Of a stretch of DNA of 43,653 nucleotides, positions 1-8,259 are shown in pieces. Every line of letters begins with the position of its first letter. The stretch's first letter is position 1. The notes beneath the pieces were generated by a model. It was given only the letters and a program-made list of their open reading frames with translations. It did not search any database and was not told the DNA's origin. The stretch comes from CAZBJJ01 sp964492245 (GTDB lineage Bacteria; Spirochaetota; Spirochaetia; Treponematales; Breznakiellaceae): NCBI GenBank assembly GCA_964492245.1, contig CAZBJJ010000011.1, positions 1 to 43,653 on the forward strand. Direction: 5' to 3'. Made by a program: the position numbers and the translations under genes.

Positions 1-1598
1 ATGTTAATTTCGTCCTCGATTTTTTGAAGCTCTACAATGCGTTTGTTCAGGCGAGAATCGAAAATGCGCCAGGCGGCTCTGCCATCTTCCTTTGCCATAT
101 ACATGGCTGTCTCCGCATTTTTAATAAGATTCGAAGCGCTCAGCCCATCGTTGGGGTAAAAGGCCACACCGGTACTGCAGGTTACCTCAATCTTTCCATC
201 GGGCACCTCGTAGCTGCGGTTAATAGACGAATTTGCCTTGCGCACTAAAAAGCCAATATCGTCGGCTTTTTGCATATCCGAAAGGAGAACTAAAAACTTA
301 TCGCCGCGAAGGCGGGCAATTAAGTCGCCCTGGCGGAAGGTGTTGAGCAGCGAAATTGCGGCCTGTTTTAAAACCTGGTCGCCCACCTCGGTCCCATAAT
401 AATCGTTTATGCGTTTAAATCGGTCTATGCCAATTGCGATAACCGCAAAAATTCTGCCACGTCCCTTGGCACGGCTAATTTCTTCGTTAAGCCGGCTGGT
501 AAAGCGGGCGCGGTTGGGCAATTCGGTAAGCTGGTCGTAGGCCTGCAAATAGGCAATTTTTTCCTCTGTCTCGGCAATTTCGGTAAGGTCGCGAAAGTTT
601 ATAATAATACCCTGTACCGCCGGGTCGGTAAGTCGGTTGCTTCCCCGTCCCTCTAGCTGCACATAATCTCCCATCTTATTTCTAAAGCGCAGTTTGTCGC
701 GCGAGCTGGTATTTGGGAGGGAGATAAGTTTTTCGAAACTTGCAAAAAGTGGCTCTCGGTCATCGGGGTGAATATATGTACTTACCCGGGTTCCCACCAA
801 CTCTTCGATCTGCCAGCCCAGGGCCTGGCAAAGCCCCCCAGCGGCAAATAAAATAGTTGACTCTTTATCCACAAGCACCGCTAAATCCCGGGAAAATTCC
901 AAAATTCCCCGGTACTTTGCCTCTCGTTCGGCCAGCAGGGCCTGGGCCGACTTACGCAGGCTCGTCTCTTCCTGCGCAGACTGCTTGACAACTTGTAATT
1001 CAACACGTTCTTTTTGCAGCTGTGCATCCAGGACGATGTTTTCGTTATAATAGCCCGATATTTTTTTAATGATGTGCACAAAGGGCCAGGCCATCATGGC
1101 AGAAATCGTCAAAAAATTAATTGTCGAGACAATTATCTGCGGGACCGGTGTAGCTAAATGGCCTTTGGCGAGCATTTGTACTATAGAAGAAGGCATTGCA
1201 ATGGCAATTATTCCCAGACCAACAAGATAGCCTTTGAGTTCAAAAAAAAGGGCAAACTGCATAAGTGCAAGGGTAATCCACAGAGGGCCAACTGAAGAAA
1301 CTCCATTAAAATAGCTAATAAGGCCCCCTAAAAAAGAGGGAAAGGCAATGGTCAGCAGGGGGCGGTAGCGGGCCAGGGGCCGTTCAAGGGCAAGGAAGAG
1401 CAGGGCAAGCAGGAGAAAAAATATTTCAAGGCAGAGAAGTAAAAGATCGACAAATATTTTATTTTTATACCAGGTATATGCAGTTAAAATTATCTGGGGG
1501 AATGTTAAAAAAACAAGTCCCAGGAGGATGTGTTTAGACATGCTGTCGCTGAAATCGGCAGAAATTTTCGAACCAAAGGCTGACCGTAAGGATTTCAT
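1..1598 (-). CDS. Membrane-bound PAS-GGDEF protein, probably GGDEF-EAL (3' end off the window)
   Basis: The frame is open from an ATG at 1598, with GGAG 8 bases upstream, to the window edge (532 codons). Several hydrophobic segments fill about residues 20-180, then a short coiled coil, a PAS domain (about 240-350) and a GGDEF domain (about 365-525, starting at LTELPNRARF). The catalytic signature is RGDKF at about residue 432 instead of GG(D/E)EF, so cyclase activity is unlikely. An RxxD motif (RQGD) sits five residues before it, in the position of the c-di-GMP inhibitory I-site. The last residues (NKRIVELQKIEDEIN) resemble the linker that joins GGDEF to EAL domains, so a phosphodiesterase domain probably follows outside the window; that is inference. 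It should act in c-di-GMP signalling at the inner membrane. Confidence 0.85.
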   Translation of the reverse strand, partial: MKSLRSAFGSKISADFSDSMSKHILLGLVFLTFPQIILTAYTWYKNKIFVDLLLLCLEIFFLLLALLFLALERPLARYRPLLTIAFPSFLGGLISYFNGVSSVGPLWITLALMQFALFFELKGYLVGLGIIAIAMPSSIVQMLAKGHLATPVPQIIVSTINFLTISAMMAWPFVHIIKKISGYYNENIVLDAQLQKERVELQVVKQSAQEETSLRKSAQALLAEREAKYRGILEFSRDLAVLVDKESTILFAAGGLCQALGWQIEELVGTRVSTYIHPDDREPLFASFEKLISLPNTSSRDKLRFRNKMGDYVQLEGRGSNRLTDPAVQGIIINFRDLTEIAETEEKIAYLQAYDQLTELPNRARFTSRLNEEISRAKGRGRIFAVIAIGIDRFKRINDYYGTEVGDQVLKQAAISLLNTFRQGDLIARLRGDKFLVLLSDMQKADDIGFLVRKANSSINRSYEVPDGKIEVTCSTGVAFYPNDGLSASNLIKNAETAMYMAKEDGRAAWRIFDSRLNKRIVELQKIEDEIN

Positions 1599-1675
1599 CT
1601 TGTGTGCTCCAAAGAAGTAACGCTACGTATATAGTAACCGCAGTACCGCCATGAGCGCAAGTAAAATAGGTTTCT

Positions 1676-4234
1676 TTAAAGCTCCTTTATTGCCAGCGCT
1701 AAAAAAAGCCAGTCGCTTGTTCCCCCACCGAGAACGTATTCAGTTTGCTGCCAAAGGAAGGGCCAATCTAAAAGCTCGGGAAAATCTGGGCCAATAAGAC
1801 CGGTGCCCGAAACGCTGCCCCCAGGCAGATAGGACCAGTCGGCGCGGTTTAGGCCATAGCCCACAAGTACCGACTTTGTGCCCACCCCCGATATATAGGA
1901 GGCGGTGTTTTTTCCCGGGTGGCAACCGAGGACAAAGTCGTAGGCAAATTGAACAAGCTCCTTGTTAAAGACCTCGGGCAGTTCCCTGCAAAGAATCCAG
2001 AGTTGTTTGCCAAATCGCTGTATGCCCCAGCCCGCTCCCCAGACATGGGGTTTCCAGGGTAGGCCATAGGGATTTTCATGGCTCTCCTCTTGTATATTGA
2101 TGGCGGCCTCGGCAGCGCTTTCTAAAAAAGCCGCTTCGAAGGCTTTGTATTTGTTCTGCCATTGGTCGGTGGCAAAGAGCTCTGGCTGCTTTTTAAAAGC
2201 GCTCAGTGTGCGTGCCAGGGTCGGACCCGCCCAAATAAAGGCCCTTGCCTCCAGGCGGGCGGCAAGAATACATTCAATATAATCAGCAGCTTCCTTGGTT
2301 TTGCCATCCAGCTGTAGGGCTAAAAAAAGCTCAACCGCAGCAGCTATTTTATTGCCCTTAATATGGGGAAAGGCGGGAGAGTTTTTAAGAGTTTCGGCCT
2401 TTTCGTCTACCCGTCGGTACAGCTCCTTGGCTGTCGCTAGGGCCTCTTGGGCCAATGCCGGCTTCCAGTGCCATAGGGCGCGAGAGGCAGTGGCCAAGGC
2501 CGCTGCAGTTTCCAGCTCCCTTGCCGGATTGTCCTCGGTAAACACAAGACGGGTGTTTTTGTGGTTAAGGGGATCCCCAATTAGCACATAGTCGGCAAGG
2601 CCATCTTCTATTATCCCGCGATAAAGGCGCCCCAAAGAGCGCCAGGCGCCTAAAATACTCAGCAGGCCGTGCTCAATCTGTTGCAGTATATCCGGTTCCC
2701 CGTCGGGGCGTAGAATTCTTACAAGGCGCTGCTCTTGGTCGATGGTGGTGGTATCCCAGTCTGGCTGGAAGTACTCCCAGGCCAGGCTTAGCCCATAGAC
2801 GGTGTTGGCCTGGCTTTCGATGCGCAGGTCGAAGTCGCCGGCGTCGTGCCAGCCCCCCTGGTTTAATTCAGCAATGGCATCGCCACTTTTGGCAGTGCAG
2901 AGTGTGGATGCCCCCTGGGTATAGCCATCAAAATAATTGATATCGGTATCTGCCATAATGGCATCTTCCAGATGGCAGGCCCCATGCCAAACCCGATAGC
3001 CCTCTTCTACGCGCATATGGCACATTTGAATAGGCAGAAAATGCTCCAATACCGGCGACCAAATATGCCGCTCGTAGATGGAGGCATCAATTTTAAAAAG
3101 ACTGGACTCCTGCCCAGCACATTCAATAAGGTAGAGTCCCTCCTGGGAGATACGGGAGAAGTCGAAGCTCTGGTATTCATAGCGCAAAAAGGGCCCAAAA
3201 TAGCTGCCCCCTTCCAACATCAATTCGCGACGGCCATTTTCTGCAATGCGGTACAGGCGCGCGGGCGAATTTTTTGCCGGATCATTGGGGTCGAATTCTA
3301 AAATGGCCCGCTTTGTGCTGTGGGAATGGTAGCCAGCCTGGTTAATCTGAATAGCAGGGGGGCGAAACCAGCCCTCCTTTTTGGGAATGCTAAAGCGCCA
3401 ACGAAGTACCTCACCGGCCTTTCCAAGCGGCAGCGGGGAGCGCAAAATAAACCAGCCATTGCTGTGCTGGAGGCGGCCGTCGTGCAATTCCAGCAATTGG
3501 GGGCACAGGCTCTGTATATTGATGGCATACTCTGGCGAATCCGGGGCCAGCGAAATACTCTTCCCCCTTGCCAGTGGCTGTAAAACTAGGTCGGCGCTCT
3601 CGGCCCCTGGCCAGTTTTTATCGGGCCAACTTCCTTCTAGCTTGGGCAAAAGCTTGACCGGCCCATTTGCCTGACGGGGAAAGATGCCGTTTGTCTGGCC
3701 ATTTTGGGCCTCTTCCATATACCAGCCCCTGTCGAAAAAAGCGCCGGGAAAGAGCTCTATGGAAAAGCCCACATCCAGTGCTGGCATATCGGGCAGGGGC
3801 CTATCCAGGCTAATCGAAAGTTCAAAAACCTCTTCTGTTACCGATTCCACCACAGAGACTTCGGTAGTATAGCCAAATTGGAGGTCCGGATAGAGGATGG
3901 GGTTAAAACCTTTGCAGTTTTTCTCCTCGTCGGGGAAGACGCTCTTTGTCCACAGCATTTGGGCTTCTGCGCCCCGTTCCACCTGTTTGGGAATGGCCTG
4001 AAACTGCCCAGGGGCAATTTCCAGGCGTAGGTCGCCATTGGCTAAGAGGCGGCGATCGCATACAATAAGCTCTAGGCCACTTTGATGGCCCTCTGCATAA
4101 TTGTTGTGGCCAAGAAAAACATCCAGGCCCCGAGCTTTAAGATAGGCTTGTGAAGTGAGCGTGAGCATGGCCCAAGGTAAACGTTTGCGCAGCTTTTGTA
4201 TAGTCCCAAAGGTTTGACCTACAAGACTTGGCAT
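1676..4234 (-). CDS. Glycoside hydrolase family 9 enzyme without signal peptide
   Basis: 852 residues from this start. About residues 1-290 form an N-terminal region typical of some long GH9 proteins (EGHQSG, NGDLRLE, PGQFQAIPKQ). An Ig-like CelD_N domain follows at about 294-385 (IQINQAGYHS), then the (alpha/alpha)6 catalytic domain. GGWHDAGDFD at 460-469 carries the catalytic aspartates, and Glu832 in FLWQQTEYVLGGG fits the acid. Family members cut beta-1,4-glucans or act as exo-enzymes on cello- or chito-oligosaccharides; substrate cannot be read from the sequence. No signal peptide or lipobox is seen, so it may act in the cytoplasm on imported oligosaccharides. The start is uncertain: neither 4234 nor the in-frame ATG at 4168 (MLTLTSQAYL) has a clear ribosome binding site. 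Family call is firm, role open. Confidence 0.85.
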   Translation of the reverse strand: MPSLVGQTFGTIQKLRKRLPWAMLTLTSQAYLKARGLDVFLGHNNYAEGHQSGLELIVCDRRLLANGDLRLEIAPGQFQAIPKQVERGAEAQMLWTKSVFPDEEKNCKGFNPILYPDLQFGYTTEVSVVESVTEEVFELSISLDRPLPDMPALDVGFSIELFPGAFFDRGWYMEEAQNGQTNGIFPRQANGPVKLLPKLEGSWPDKNWPGAESADLVLQPLARGKSISLAPDSPEYAINIQSLCPQLLELHDGRLQHSNGWFILRSPLPLGKAGEVLRWRFSIPKKEGWFRPPAIQINQAGYHSHSTKRAILEFDPNDPAKNSPARLYRIAENGRRELMLEGGSYFGPFLRYEYQSFDFSRISQEGLYLIECAGQESSLFKIDASIYERHIWSPVLEHFLPIQMCHMRVEEGYRVWHGACHLEDAIMADTDINYFDGYTQGASTLCTAKSGDAIAELNQGGWHDAGDFDLRIESQANTVYGLSLAWEYFQPDWDTTTIDQEQRLVRILRPDGEPDILQQIEHGLLSILGAWRSLGRLYRGIIEDGLADYVLIGDPLNHKNTRLVFTEDNPARELETAAALATASRALWHWKPALAQEALATAKELYRRVDEKAETLKNSPAFPHIKGNKIAAAVELFLALQLDGKTKEAADYIECILAARLEARAFIWAGPTLARTLSAFKKQPELFATDQWQNKYKAFEAAFLESAAEAAINIQEESHENPYGLPWKPHVWGAGWGIQRFGKQLWILCRELPEVFNKELVQFAYDFVLGCHPGKNTASYISGVGTKSVLVGYGLNRADWSYLPGGSVSGTGLIGPDFPELLDWPFLWQQTEYVLGGGTSDWLFLALAIKEL

Positions 4235-4242
4235 ATAGCTAT

Positions 4243-4269
4243 CAGTTTAAAAAACATTTGTGCCGATAA
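4243..4269 (+). promoter_or_regulatory. Candidate sigma-28 (FliA) promoter for the DUF4015 gene
   Basis: GCCGATAA at 4262-4269 is an exact match to the FliA -10 element in the 80-base divergent intergenic region. The -35 side is poor: the expected octamer window holds CAGTTTAA. Transcription would begin near 4276, leaving a leader of about 39 bases with AAAGGA before the ATG at 4315. The -10 is seen directly; use by FliA is inference. Confidence 0.4.
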
Positions 4270-4314
4270 TTGACTAAAGTAATCAAGATATACACTGCTT
4301 AAAGGAACAGCTAG

Positions 4315-6558
4315 ATGAAACTTCTTTTTGGTCGCCGAGCCCCATTGCACTTTGGCGTTGCAGCCCTTGGAATAACGGTTTTCATTCCACTTTTAATTGC
4401 CTTTGCGCCTATTCGAAACAGCCCGCAGCCAGAGCCCAAGGAGGTCGGTCCCGAAACCGCGCAAGCAGAGCAAGTCGAGCAAACAGGGCATATCGAGCAG
4501 GCAGCTCGCCTTTTTGCGCGTCCTGTCTTGGCCGGGGGGCGGGAGGGTATATATTTAATTGATGAATTGGGCGGATCTCGTGTTCTTTGGCGGGGGGGCA
4601 TGGTAAAAAAGCTTGTAAAAAGCGACAGCGCCTGGTTTGCCCTTACCTCGCGGGGCGTTTTAACTTCCCCAAACGGTCTTAACTGGGAGGAGCGCAACGA
4701 GGGCCTTCCTATTAAGACAATTAAAGAGTTTAAAAATGGCAAAACAAGCTTTACTACCCAGATTCAAGATATAAAGGACCTCGCGGTAGATCCCGATCGC
4801 CCCAATTCCCTGGTCTGTGCAACCAAGGAGGCGGTCTATCTGTCCAGCGATGCTGGACTCTCCTGGAAAAGCCTGGGACTGCCGGTTATTACCAATGGGG
4901 TAAAGGCGGTGGGCCTTGCAGCGATAGAGGGCGGTACCGCCTTTGTGGCTACCAGCATCTATGGCCTGTATGCAATTCATACCGAGGTAGCCGGTGCAAA
5001 GTGGCAGCCGATTTCCGAGGGGCTGTTGAATATGGATACCAGTAATAACACCGACGAAATATCCTCCATTTTGGTCGAAAAAAATCGCTGGGGCGGGAGC
5101 CAGCCGGATATCTATATTTCACAGGGCTTTAAACAGGCCCTGTATCGCCTGAATTGGGCAGAAAAGAATGTTCAGATGCTGTATCAGTATCCAGACCTTA
5201 TTGGCATGCTCGATGCCCCCGTACTCTGGGAAGATGCCCTGTTTTTTTCTCGGCAGGGAGAAATTGCCAAGCTAGATCTTACAGCCAATGGTGGGCCGTT
5301 TTCCAAGCCAGAGGCTCAGCCCGAGATGTTGGATTGGAGCCACCAGCTTGCGAAAAGCCTAGGGCAGGCGGTCTTTACCGCGGTGGAGGTGGCATTTGGC
5401 CGCCCATTTGCCAGCAGCGAGCAGCAGGGCCTGTTAGCTGTCGGCCCCATTTTAGGTGAGCTCTGGTTATCAGCCGACCCCGAGCTAGAATCCGATACCC
5501 CAAGACGTAAACACCAAGCGGCTGCAGCTGGCTTTGAGGGCATATATATTCCCGGGGGACATGTGACGCTGGAAAAAGAAATTCAGCGCTACGAGGAAAT
5601 TATAGATCGCTGGAATCTGGATTCTATTGTGGTGGATATGAAGGACGATTTTGGCCGGCTGCGCTACCAGCCCCAGGACGAATTGGTAAAAAAATGGGGC
5701 AGTGTGGTCAATCCGGTCGATTTAAGCAGTTTTTTGCCCCGCTTTAAAGCAAAGGGCGTGTGGACCATTGCCCGAATTGTCGTCTTTAAGGATAGAAATT
5801 TAGCGCGGGCACAGGGGGCTAGGTTTGCCGTCTGGGACAATACCACAAATGCCCCTTGGCAGGGCTATCGGCTGGTGACAAAAAAAGAGGATGATACCGA
5901 AACAAGCGAAAAGGTCTATTATGGCGAGGACTGGGTCGACCCCTACAGCGAGGAGGTCTGGGACTATGTGGCCCGGCTTTCCCAGGAGCTGGTAGAGATG
6001 GGTTTCGACGAAATTCAATACGACTATATTCGCTTTCCCACCGATGGGCTGAACCTGCGCGATGCCAGTTACCGCTGGCATAGCAGGGGCATGGACAAGG
6101 AAAGCGCCCTTATCTCTTTTTTGTCGCATATTCGCCACAACGTCACTGCCCCTATTTCGGTGGATATCTATGGCGCAAACGCCTGGTACCGCACCGATTC
6201 CCGCACCGGCCAGGAGGTAGAGACCCTGGCCCAGTGGGTGGATATCATCTGTCCTATGTATTACCCCAGCCATTTTGAACAGGGTTTTCTTGCCCAGAGC
6301 CCCGCAGAGGAAAGGCCCTGGAGAATTTATAATATTGGCACCTGGCGCAATTACTATATTGCCCGAGGGGAAGTCCTTGTGCGCCCCTTTGTGCAAGCTT
6401 TTTATTTGAATGTGTCCTACGACCGCAAATATTATGGGCCAGAGTATATCAATCTTCAGGTTCAGGGCCTGCGCGAAGCGGGAAACCCGGGCCTTTCGTA
6501 TTGGAACAATTCTGGCCAATATAAAGACTTAGTGTATAAGGGCAGCTCTAATAACTAA
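4315..6558 (+). CDS. Membrane-anchored DUF4015 putative glycosyl hydrolase with Asp-box repeats
   Basis: 747 residues; ATG preceded by AAAGGA. A single N-terminal hydrophobic helix (about 12-32) should anchor it with the bulk in the periplasm. Residues about 65-400 hold repeats with Asp-box-like motifs (SPNGLNWEE, SSDAGLSWKS), pointing to a beta-propeller of the sialidase/Ycf48 type. The C-terminal part (from about 408, GFEGIYIPGG) matches the DUF4015 putative glycosidase domain, with IVVDMKDDFGR, WTIARIVVFKD and DEIQYDYIRFPTDG typical of its TIM barrel. The family has no well-established substrate; envelope polysaccharide is a reasonable guess. It is divergent from the GH9 gene and follows a candidate sigma-28 promoter. 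Confidence 0.8.
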   Translation: MKLLFGRRAPLHFGVAALGITVFIPLLIAFAPIRNSPQPEPKEVGPETAQAEQVEQTGHIEQAARLFARPVLAGGREGIYLIDELGGSRVLWRGGMVKKLVKSDSAWFALTSRGVLTSPNGLNWEERNEGLPIKTIKEFKNGKTSFTTQIQDIKDLAVDPDRPNSLVCATKEAVYLSSDAGLSWKSLGLPVITNGVKAVGLAAIEGGTAFVATSIYGLYAIHTEVAGAKWQPISEGLLNMDTSNNTDEISSILVEKNRWGGSQPDIYISQGFKQALYRLNWAEKNVQMLYQYPDLIGMLDAPVLWEDALFFSRQGEIAKLDLTANGGPFSKPEAQPEMLDWSHQLAKSLGQAVFTAVEVAFGRPFASSEQQGLLAVGPILGELWLSADPELESDTPRRKHQAAAAGFEGIYIPGGHVTLEKEIQRYEEIIDRWNLDSIVVDMKDDFGRLRYQPQDELVKKWGSVVNPVDLSSFLPRFKAKGVWTIARIVVFKDRNLARAQGARFAVWDNTTNAPWQGYRLVTKKEDDTETSEKVYYGEDWVDPYSEEVWDYVARLSQELVEMGFDEIQYDYIRFPTDGLNLRDASYRWHSRGMDKESALISFLSHIRHNVTAPISVDIYGANAWYRTDSRTGQEVETLAQWVDIICPMYYPSHFEQGFLAQSPAEERPWRIYNIGTWRNYYIARGEVLVRPFVQAFYLNVSYDRKYYGPEYINLQVQGLREAGNPGLSYWNNSGQYKDLVYKGSSNN

Positions 6559-6595
6559 ACGAGTTTTTAGAGCTCCCTTAAATAGGCCTATTTAA
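6544..6595. terminator. Convergent-gene hairpins, including an 18-bp perfect palindrome
   Basis: AGCTCTAA (6544-6551) pairs with TTAGAGCT (6567-6574) across the stop of the DUF4015 gene. Immediately after it, TTAAATAGGCCTATTTAA (6578-6595) is a perfect palindrome containing the stop codon of the convergent GH26 gene. There is no long U-tract, so action as a two-way terminator is inferred from position between converging genes. Confidence 0.4.
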
Positions 6596-8135
6596 AAGAG
6601 GGCAGTTCGTCCAAGGTAAGCACATAGGGATGATTATACACCTTTTTGCGAAACTCTAGATCGTTGTGGAGCTTGCCCGACCAGAAATTATCCTTGTCGT
6701 CCCTGCTGGCGCCGTCGTTCCAGGTCATAAAATAGGCCCAGGCGGCGCCATCTTCTATCATCCTGTCCGGATCGGGGATGGAGCCATTTTCGCTAAGGGC
6801 CACGAGTTTATGGCTTGTTTTGGCCCAAGATGAGGCCTGCATAAACTTATTCAGCTGCGACTCGTGGTCGCCTGGTGGCGGATAAATATCCATACCGATG
6901 ATATCCACGGTTTCGTCGCCCGGGTACCAGTTTTCGTCTTGCCCATTCCAGACCCAGATTAAATTGTTTAAGCCATGATAATTAGTGAGGCGGTCATATA
7001 AAAGATCCCAGAGCCAAAGGTAATCTTCTGGGCCACTGGCCCCCCACCAGAACCAGCCCCCCGAGGCCTCGTGCAGGGGGCGCCAGAGGACAGGTATATT
7101 TAAATCCTGAAGTTTTTTTAATTCCCCGGCCACGATATCTATCATTTTGATGCTGTCTTCATACTCTTTACTACTCTCGTCGCGGTTAATGCGGAAATCG
7201 GTCCTATCGGTATAAAATTCTCGGCTTCTGCCCATGCGCCAATGCCAGCAAAAAGTGATAAGCCCCCCGCGGTTCCAATAGTCGATGGCCTCCTTTGTCT
7301 GGCCAAAATTGCGAACCGGCCCGGTAATTTGCAGAAAATCGTAGCCCATAATGGCCGGCTCCCGCCCAGTATCTTTTTTTACCTTTGCAAGCATGTCTAT
7401 GCCCTCGCTCCAAGCTACATCCATTTGGCCCGAGAGAATATGCTTTCCCCACACAGAGGCAAGGAAGGCCAATACCCTCTGTACTTCGGCACTGGCATTT
7501 GGGTTAACCGGTCTGTAATGTGGCTTATGTTTATTCACGGTCTTCTCGCTTGTAAGGGTAAATTTCCCTATTTTTAATGTTTCCCAGCCTGTCCAAAGGG
7601 CAAACTCCTGAACCTCGTCATTCATCAAAATTGATGGCAATTCTAAAGTAAGCATTCCCGCCTTGCCAGTTGCCTTTAATGTGGCCAGTTTGTGTCCATT
7701 GAGCAAGAGCTCTGCCTCTTCTTTACTGTCTGTGCCTGGATCGTATTCAAGCACTAAAGAGTAAAAGCGCGTTTCTTCTGGGATAAAACGCCAGATAACC
7801 ACACTGTCCGATTTTCCAAAACCGGTAACCCAAGCCTCGCCGTCTATATCGGTAATATCTAGGTCGTATAGGTTTGCCCTGTGGGCATCGGCCCTGTAGA
7901 CCACCTCCCCTGGTGGCACCAAATCTTGTAGCTCGTATTTCGCGGTACTTTCCACCCAATCTAAACCAGTATCTATAGGGCTCATATCCGCGTCTTGGAA
8001 AACGGTTTCTTTTTGCGGAAGGGCAATGGTGGCAGCCTGTTTTGCAGATGGCCTTCCATTGCACGAAATCAGCAGGCTCAATCCAATAAGAAGGAAAAAG
8101 GCTGCGGTGGATAAAATATTATTTAAGCGTTTCAT
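6588..8135 (-). CDS. GH26 beta-mannanase-like lipoprotein
   Basis: 515 residues. The N-terminus is a lipoprotein signal with lipobox LISC (Cys25), so it is probably membrane-attached and exported. Residues about 80-195 look like a beta-sandwich carbohydrate-binding module, possibly CBM35-like (FYSLVLEYD, LLLNGHKLATL). The GH26 domain starts near 215 (GKHILSGQMD). Glu356 in WRPLHEASGGWFWWG is the expected acid/base and Glu449 in ALSENGS the nucleophile. Family members hydrolyse beta-1,4-mannan; some act on other beta-1,3/1,4-glycans. There is no Shine-Dalgarno; a TATAAT box on this strand (8142-8147) ends six bases before the ATG, so the mRNA may be leaderless. It lies downstream of recG, separated by an inverted-repeat element. 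Confidence 0.88.
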   Translation of the reverse strand: MKRLNNILSTAAFFLLIGLSLLISCNGRPSAKQAATIALPQKETVFQDADMSPIDTGLDWVESTAKYELQDLVPPGEVVYRADAHRANLYDLDITDIDGEAWVTGFGKSDSVVIWRFIPEETRFYSLVLEYDPGTDSKEEAELLLNGHKLATLKATGKAGMLTLELPSILMNDEVQEFALWTGWETLKIGKFTLTSEKTVNKHKPHYRPVNPNASAEVQRVLAFLASVWGKHILSGQMDVAWSEGIDMLAKVKKDTGREPAIMGYDFLQITGPVRNFGQTKEAIDYWNRGGLITFCWHWRMGRSREFYTDRTDFRINRDESSKEYEDSIKMIDIVAGELKKLQDLNIPVLWRPLHEASGGWFWWGASGPEDYLWLWDLLYDRLTNYHGLNNLIWVWNGQDENWYPGDETVDIIGMDIYPPPGDHESQLNKFMQASSWAKTSHKLVALSENGSIPDPDRMIEDGAAWAYFMTWNDGASRDDKDNFWSGKLHNDLEFRKKVYNHPYVLTLDELPSFK

Positions 8136-8154
8136 ATCTTCATTATAGCATATT

Positions 8155-8259
8155 TAGTGCACCGAAGCCTGCACCTCATCAATTTTGGGGTCCGCTAAAG
8201 GGCCTCAAAGGGCCCTGGGGGCTTCGAAATAGGCCCCAGGTGCAGGCTTTGGTGCACTA
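8155..8259. repeat. Large inverted-repeat element between recG and the GH26 gene
   Basis: Arms of 22 bases at 8155-8176 and 8238-8259 pair with one mismatch (both begin TAGTGCACC on their own strand). The 61-base interior holds two more hairpins on the minus strand: CTGGGGC with GCCCCCAG (one bulge) and AGGGCC with GGCCCT. The minus-strand RNA could therefore fold as a multi-helix junction closed by a long stem. The outer arm contains the recG stop codon. It may be a terminator, a miniature mobile element or a structured leader element of the GH26 gene; the sequence alone does not decide. Confidence 0.7.

Noticed and set aside
5800..6519. 239-codon open frame on the minus strand inside the DUF4015 gene
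   Set aside because: It lies wholly opposite a well-supported conserved domain and shows no recognisable motif; it is a shadow of the coding frame.
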